Assembly (NCBI GenBank): GCA_024138015.1 | Contig: JAMXBB010000007.1 | Span: forward strand, 84,120,902 to 84,184,901 | Length of the DNA stretch: 64,000 nt | Direction of reading: 5' to 3' | Source of the DNA: Lumnitzera littorea | Taxonomy: Eukaryota; Streptophyta; Magnoliopsida; Myrtales; Combretaceae | Part shown: positions 58,829-64,000 of the stretch, in pieces | Position numbering within the stretch: the first letter of the stretch is position 1 | Layout: each line of letters begins with the position of its first letter | Notes under the pieces: model-generated | What the model was told of the DNA's origin: nothing | Databases searched by the model: none | The model's input: only the letters and a program-made list of their open reading frames with translations | Position numbers and translations under genes: made by a program

Positions 58829-59419
58829 GCCTAAAAAACAAATCAAAATTACAATTACAACCTATTCTAAACTTTACACAGAATTGTTACAAATTATTTA
58901 CAGGGAAATATTACAACTATAACTTCACAACTACCTTTATTGGTTTAGGTTTGCTACATTATGGGTTCTTGTGATTTTTTGAAAAAAGTTTTCATATAAT
59001 GTAAAGAATAGGTTTTAAAGGTCCTCAAGTTCTGCAACCACCACGTTTTTTCAAAGTAACGGTTCTATAGTCGCTTCTAAACTTGAGTAGGGTAGCTTAA
59101 TCAGCCTCGGAAGATGGTTACCCTACAACATTCGAAGCTTACACAATGACCCCCCTATTAAGGTCCTAAGATAGCCTGATTCTGACTGTATTTACCATGC
59201 ATTTATGATGCAAAAAATAAAATAAAATAAAATAAAACATACCTCTAAAACTATCCCCCTAAATTAACTTTAACAACAAAAAATGTTAGTAAACAAAGAA
59301 ATAAATAAATGAATAAAATAATAGAGCTAAGTGCTCTTTTTTTATTATTTTTTTATCTTTTTATTTTTTTTTTAGCAATAATCCTATTTTCGGTAAATTC
59401 TAGTGACTAGTCTTCTAAG
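58829..59419 (-). other. 5' untranslated leader of the Ogre-like element
   Basis: About 590 AT-rich bases between the PBS and ORF1, with A- and T-runs, no coding frame. Confidence 0.6.
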
Positions 59420-59439
59420 CGTCCCTAATGGAGTTGCTA
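59420..59439 (-). other. primer-binding site of the Ogre-like element
   Basis: The minus strand reads TAGCAACTCCATTAGGGACG three bases after the LTR. It differs by G-to-A type changes from the TGGCGACTCC..TGGGGACG form common in Ogre/Tat elements. Confidence 0.7.
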
Positions 59440-59442
59440 AAC

Positions 59443-61809
59443 TATCGAGTTTAAATTTTCGGTTTTTTTTTCATTTGAATTCGATTTCCCACTTTCTAAT
59501 TAATACTAAACCTTAACCAATTCAGTATTAATCCTCAACTAAAGAAATTGGAAATTGGAAATTTTGGTTTTTTTTTTTTTTTATAAAAAATAGCTTTTGG
59601 AGTTGCCACCTGATTAGAGCTAGGACAAAGAAAAGAAACCGTAATTAATTGAGTAGATTGATTACGATTTGGTTATCAGTCTTCGATTCTAATTTAATAC
59701 AAAGTAAAGGATTCCGAATTCAAGGGTTAACCTATTAAATCCAAATAGGTACCAATATCTATTTTCCAAAATTAGAATTATTTTTCAAATTATAATATTT
59801 TTAAGAAAAAAAATAAAAACCAAAAGAAAAAGAATCTAAGTTTCTATAAATTTTATCATCACTCCAAAGGTACTTACATACCCATTAGCCAAGATCAGAC
59901 GATCGTAGTTCTTTAAAAAAAAACTTTAATGTATTGGTTGATTTTAATTTTGAAAATTGTCTAAAGTTTCGTTTTAATTGATTTAGTTCATTTAAACAAA
60001 ACATAAGGGGATCCTCACTCGTGAGTGATTTAAAAAAAACTCTCTAAAAGTGCTATTTTTTAAAATGGGTCTTTTCATTATTTTTATTTAAAGAAAAAGA
60101 ACTTTCTATATGATGAATTCTTAAACAAGACCTAATCCTAAGGAAAAACCAATCCTAACAATCCCTAAACTAATATATATATATATATATCTATATCCAT
60201 CATATTACTCTTAAATAGACATTTATTTAAATCAAAACATTATCTATAAAGAAAACTAATGATAAAAAAATATATACATGTATATCTATATCTCTACTAT
60301 TAAATAATTATCTACCTAAGTAAAATCATATCATATAATACACTTGATATATAAAAAACTAATACTAAAACATCTCCTAATATATACATATGTTATATAT
60401 TACGTTATATAACCAAGGATCTAATAACAATAATATAATATGATGATGATGATGATAATAATAAATTAATTAATTAATTAAAAAAATTAAAGAATTGAAG
60501 AAGGCCAAACCTGAGCTTGTTATTCAGCAGTACGGTGAAGCTTAGACAATGGTCGTGCTCAGTGAGATTTGGCCGTATGATCAGGAGATATACTTGGATG
60601 CAGAGTGTGTGGACGGCCATGTTTAGCCTCAACGTCTAGCGTCGAGTTGCCGAAGCATCAATGGAGAAGCAACCTTACTATGATTGTGATGTAGCATCTA
60701 GCAACAGTGGTCAACAGCATAGGAGTTGCAATGCTTTTGCGAGAGAGAATGTAGCTGTTGTCATGACTGTTATTGTAGTTTGTTTGATGTGTGCATTGGA
60801 CGATGGATGGAGTTAGGGATGGTGCTACTATTGTTACCTACTAGATGTATGAGAGGTGCTGGTGAAGAGAATTCTGTTGATAGTGGGGCGGCGCTGCTGT
60901 AGGAATCGCTGCTGCAATGATGATCGTGCACTGTCGCTATGTTCAGCAGCGTTGGGACAGTATTGGATGTTGCTGTGTTCTTTGTAAGTGAAGATAATGT
61001 GTTCTCACGCGTGAGTTGGTCAGCGAGGAGCTTATGTTCGTATTCTACTATACTAGAGTGTATGCGTTGCGTTTGATCATGGAGAAGGTTGTGGCAATAT
61101 GGTGAATCGGGGATTGGGACGTGTATGGTGTTTTTGTTACACGAGAGTGTGATCGTGAAGTGGGATGATTGTGTATGTATGTTTGTTTTAGTCAGTTGCT
61201 TGATGTTTGCTAGGAGAATTAGTTGAAGATGAAAACTGATTTTATAAAACCGAAACCCAATAATAGAATCGAATCTATTATATTGATTTCAATCTGATTT
61301 TGAAAAAAATTAAATTAGATTCGAATTATTTATATTAATTCAAATCTAATTTAATAAAATCAAATTAGATTCGAATATTATCTAATGATTCAAATCCGAA
61401 TTAAAAAGATTTGGTTAGATGTGATCCCGTTTATTCAACTTGCATTTTGTAAAAAATGAAAAAAGATAAAAGATACACAAGTGTCTAGTGAGATTCACAC
61501 CTGTAACCTTAGACTAACTCTATTTCAAATAGTCCAATGCTTATCCGTCAAGCTGTTATCCTATATCTTGATTTTTAATACAATTGAATTGTACTTAAAA
61601 CACGTGACTCCCTAAAATAATTATTTGAACTAAACTAAAACTATTTATTCCTAAAATGGTTTACTTCCTAAACAATCTAAAAAATCTTTGTAATTTTTTC
61701 TTTTCTCATTTTTGTATTTTCATCATTTTTCAATTTTTTTATTATTTTTTGAGTTAGGACACTAAAAAAAAAACTATAACTATTAAGGGCGAAAAATCGA
61801 GTGTCTACA
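59443..61809 (-). repeat. 5' LTR of the Ogre-like element
   Basis: Minus strand from TGTAGACACTCGATTTTT (61809) to CTCGATA (59443). Homologous to 46504-48834. AT-rich parts (about 60200-60430) are nearly identical to the other LTR, while GC-containing parts differ often. Confidence 0.93.
61485..61562 (-). other. tRNA-like segment in 5' LTR
   Basis: The minus strand has 'ACAGCTTGACGGATAAGC' (A-box-like) and 'GGTGTGAATCTC' (B-box-like), spaced as in a tRNA and about 250-320 bp into the LTR. No clean cloverleaf. Confidence 0.5.
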
Positions 61810-61814
61810 ATGAT
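61810..61814. other. target-site duplication, right (ATGAT)
   Basis: Partner of ACAAT at 46499-46503. Confidence 0.55.
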
Positions 61815-62214
61815 TATAATTTCTATGATATCTATGATGAATTCAATATCTTTTATACTTTAATAAATCATAACTTAATTCAATTTAATGCCCTATTCGT
61901 TGTTTCTTCTTCTTCTTGTTCTAATGAAATTTCAAATTAACATAAAAAAATTCATTATATTTATAGACATAATAGTATAAAATCTCCAAAAGTATTTATT
62001 GCCTCATGCTTTCACCTTTTTTAAAGTGCTTTTACACACACATTGCAAGTGCTTATCGGTAATAATATTTGACAATTATAAAATTTTACTTGTTCAAAAA
62101 ACATTTATAAAACCTTTTTACAAAATAAATATAAACTGAGTTGAGTAAGTCTACCTATACCATGAAAACACAGTACAACCATTTTAAATCATTTTTTAAA
62201 TAAACATATTATAT
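61815..62214. other. AT-rich flanking DNA, nothing identified
   Basis: No gene, LTR end or clear repeat seen. Confidence 0.5.
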
Positions 62215-62690
62215 GGGTTGAATTATTCAATGTTGTTAAACCCATACCAAAAGGTTGACCTAAGGATGAGAAGGATTTAAAGATCGAGAGAGTGAAACCA
62301 AGATAGAACTAAAGCGAATCAGGGTAAGCCAAAATATTTTAATATAATGCATATTTATTTATAATGCAATAAAATTTCACTATATTCTTAAGAATTGAGA
62401 ATTGAATACTTTTCACAATTTATTTTTTTCTTTTATCTATATTTATTTTTCTAACAAATTGGTGTATTTCCTTAAAAATACAAGAGAAAACAATATATTT
62501 TAACATAGAAAAATACGATAAATTCTTATAGGGGTTAGGTTGGATCAATCAAGTTATCAAAATCGAATCGAAGTTACTATTAATGAAGGTCAAAGGGTTA
62601 ACTTGAACTAATACTATGAAAGGCTTTAGTTAATTCAGGTTGGATAGGGTAGGTCAACATGGGTTTAACAACATTAGTATTATTATGAGG
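62215..62690. repeat. inverted repeat pair flanking about 410 bp
   Basis: AATGTTGTTAAACCCATA at 62229-62246 is inverted as CATGGGTTTAACAACATT at 62658-62675, one mismatch. 'aggttgacc' and 'taggtcaac' extend the match in register on one side. It may be the ends of a small non-autonomous DNA transposon or a hairpin-forming repeat. Confidence 0.55.
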
Positions 62691-62699
62691 TTAGACCTA

Positions 62700-64000
62700 A
62701 GAAATTTTGTTTGGCTGATCCAATTGAACCATAACTAATTATTAGAATAATGCTTTATGGAAAATCCATGAAAGAACACCAAACAACATGAATGAAGGTA
62801 GAGTAAGGAAAGGTCATGTAAAGCCAATATAGTTGTAGCATAATGGTGATGAGCGAATCATTGAAGGGTAGTCGTCTAGTGGTTTGATCAACGTATACGA
62901 TAGTGGACCTGCAAGAAAACCCCCTATGGTTAAGCCAATGAGAGTCTTTCGATACTTAAGTTAGCAAAGGGAATGAAAATAGAGTGTGTTTGTGCGTTTG
63001 AATGTAGTAAGATAAAGGATATGAGAGATGGAATCCTTGTTCTTACGGCTTCATGGCCTATTTATAAGGCATGGAGCTTTTATGCTTAGGGGATATAGCA
63101 AGTTAAGATTCGCTTCTACGTAGTTGGTTTAGTGGAGGCATACACAATATAAGAGAGGGTAGTGCCATTTGGTCTGTTGGTGCGCCTTAAGGGAAGTGGC
63201 TATCATATCCATAGTCTAGATAGCTATCATAGCTAGGGCGATTAGGTGCCTAAATCGTACTGTAGATGTCAAATGACATTTAATGATAAAGAGAGAGGGA
63301 GCAATAATAGTAAAGGCATCGGGGTCATTGAGTCATACCCCGAACACCTAACATGAGCTCGGGGGTCAAGGTTGAAGATATATGCCGAGATTGGGTCGAG
63401 ATGGCTAGAGGCTAGTGAGGTCCCTGAGCCTCGGGACCAGCCCATCGAAGACACTAGCAAGAGTTTCCAAGGACTCAAGGGGGTCGAGGTAGAAAATTAC
63501 TTGAGGTAGGTTTGATCAAGCTATGCTAGTGCTAAGTAGATTGGATATGGTGCTTTGTCAAGCAAGGTTTAAGGAGGTGTGCTTGAGGAGCCTAAGCAGG
63601 TAGCTGGACTTGGGTTAGAGTAAGCCCATAAGGGGAGGATGAGCAAACTAGGCAGCCAAAGGAGGTTGAGTTATCTGCCTAAAGGAGTGCTCAGAGATAC
63701 CTAAGTAAGTAAAGATATTTGAGCCTGAGTCTTTGGAGTTGGCCTAGAAAAGCCTATATGCACCTAATAATATTCGTAAAATGATACTGCTCTATCAACA
63801 CAGTGGATTTAGCTAGATTCTTCCACTAATTGACGGAAAGAATAGAAAGAAAATCATAAAATTTTCTACATTGAGACACTAATCTTGGACAGCTAGAGAG
63901 TATTGAGATATCTCATACAGCTACTGTACTGTGGTATTAGATATTTACAGCTGCTGCAATGCAGTGGCTACTGCCTGTATCTTATAATTGCTTTTACTTC
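62700..64000 (-). mobile_element. probable LTR fragment, minus strand
   Basis: The more GC-balanced text has, on the minus strand, a promoter-like 'CCTTATAAATAGGCCATG' (near 63069-63052), followed downstream by leader-like CT-rich text and 'GGGGGTTTTCTTGCAGGTCC'. This is the arrangement of U3/R/U5 in a plant LTR. No PBS, TG/CA ends or partner LTR were found in the window, so the limits are approximate. The minus-strand ORF 63269-63478 lies upstream of the TATA box and has no recognised homology. Confidence 0.45.
63059..63066 (-). promoter_or_regulatory. TATA box in the probable LTR
   Basis: TATAAATA on the minus strand in a 'CCTTATAAATAGG' context, typical of plant pol II promoters in LTRs. 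Confidence 0.6.

Larger units (their letters stand above)
46504..61809 (-). mobile_element. Ogre-like Ty3/gypsy element, 15.3 kb, nearly complete
   Basis: LTRs of about 2.33 and 2.37 kb flank 10.6 kb of internal DNA. In element order (minus strand): 5' LTR 61809-59443, PBS, ORF1, gag, protease, RT, RNase H, second RNase H, integrase, purine-rich tract, tandem array, polypurine tract, 3' LTR 48834-46504. The extra ORF before gag, the second RNase H and the long LTRs are hallmarks of the Ogre group within Tat. All genes carry stops, and both LTRs have diverged. The copy is old and dead. Confidence 0.94.

Overview
The window looks like the repeat-rich, AT-rich intergenic DNA of a flowering plant, probably a eudicot. 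I find no intact host protein gene, no rRNA cluster and no convincing functional tRNA. What can be read is a landscape of nested, decayed LTR retrotransposons separated by AT-rich DNA with microsatellites. Nearly every coding frame is broken by stops. Many of the breaks fit C-to-T or G-to-A change, as expected of old, methylated, silenced elements.

Layout. 1-2528: unassigned AT-rich DNA with a degenerate short-repeat block. 2529-5931: a long Ty3/gypsy-type LTR followed by a tRNA-iMet-type primer-binding site (PBS) and a short internal stub. 6080-9587 (+ strand): the 3' end of an Ogre/Tat-like element, with tandem repeats, a polypurine tract and a 1.9 kb LTR. 9588-11833 (- strand): a Ty1/copia element (gag, protease, start of integrase) cut by that LTR. 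Its own 5' LTR is split by a large Tat-lineage element at 11834-27994 (+ strand), which has 528/531 bp LTRs and an ACAAT target-site duplication (TSD). That Tat element has gag, protease, RT, RNase H, a second RNase H, integrase, a 3' tandem array and an antisense extra ORF with its own TATA box. It is interrupted at 14848-18868 by a minus-strand, internally deleted gypsy element with a GGAAG TSD. 28034-29030: a broken copia RT/RNase H on the + strand. 29030-46500: mostly unassigned AT-rich DNA with local direct and inverted repeats, a G-rich island, and a gypsy-type LTR near 41035-42873. 46504-61809 (- strand): a nearly complete 15.3 kb Ogre-like element with 2.3 kb LTRs, an extra ORF1, gag, protease, RT, RNase H, a second RNase H and integrase. 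61810-64000: flanking DNA with an inverted repeat and a probable minus-strand LTR that has a TATA box.

How the parts relate. The two Ogre-like copies (6080-9587 and 46504-61809) belong to related subfamilies. They share a homologous 3' tandem-repeat monomer, the same polypurine tract/LTR junction style and a tRNA-like block inside the LTR. The insertion order is clear: copia first, then the Tat element into its LTR, then the small gypsy into the Tat element. The features most worth following up are the extra ORFs (one sense upstream of gag, one antisense downstream of pol), the shared 3' tandem arrays, the tRNA-like LTR segments, and the deletion derivative whose RT stub is fused to its polypurine tract. 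I see no undescribed biological system that I could defend. Most of the structure fits known behaviour of Tat/Ogre elements.
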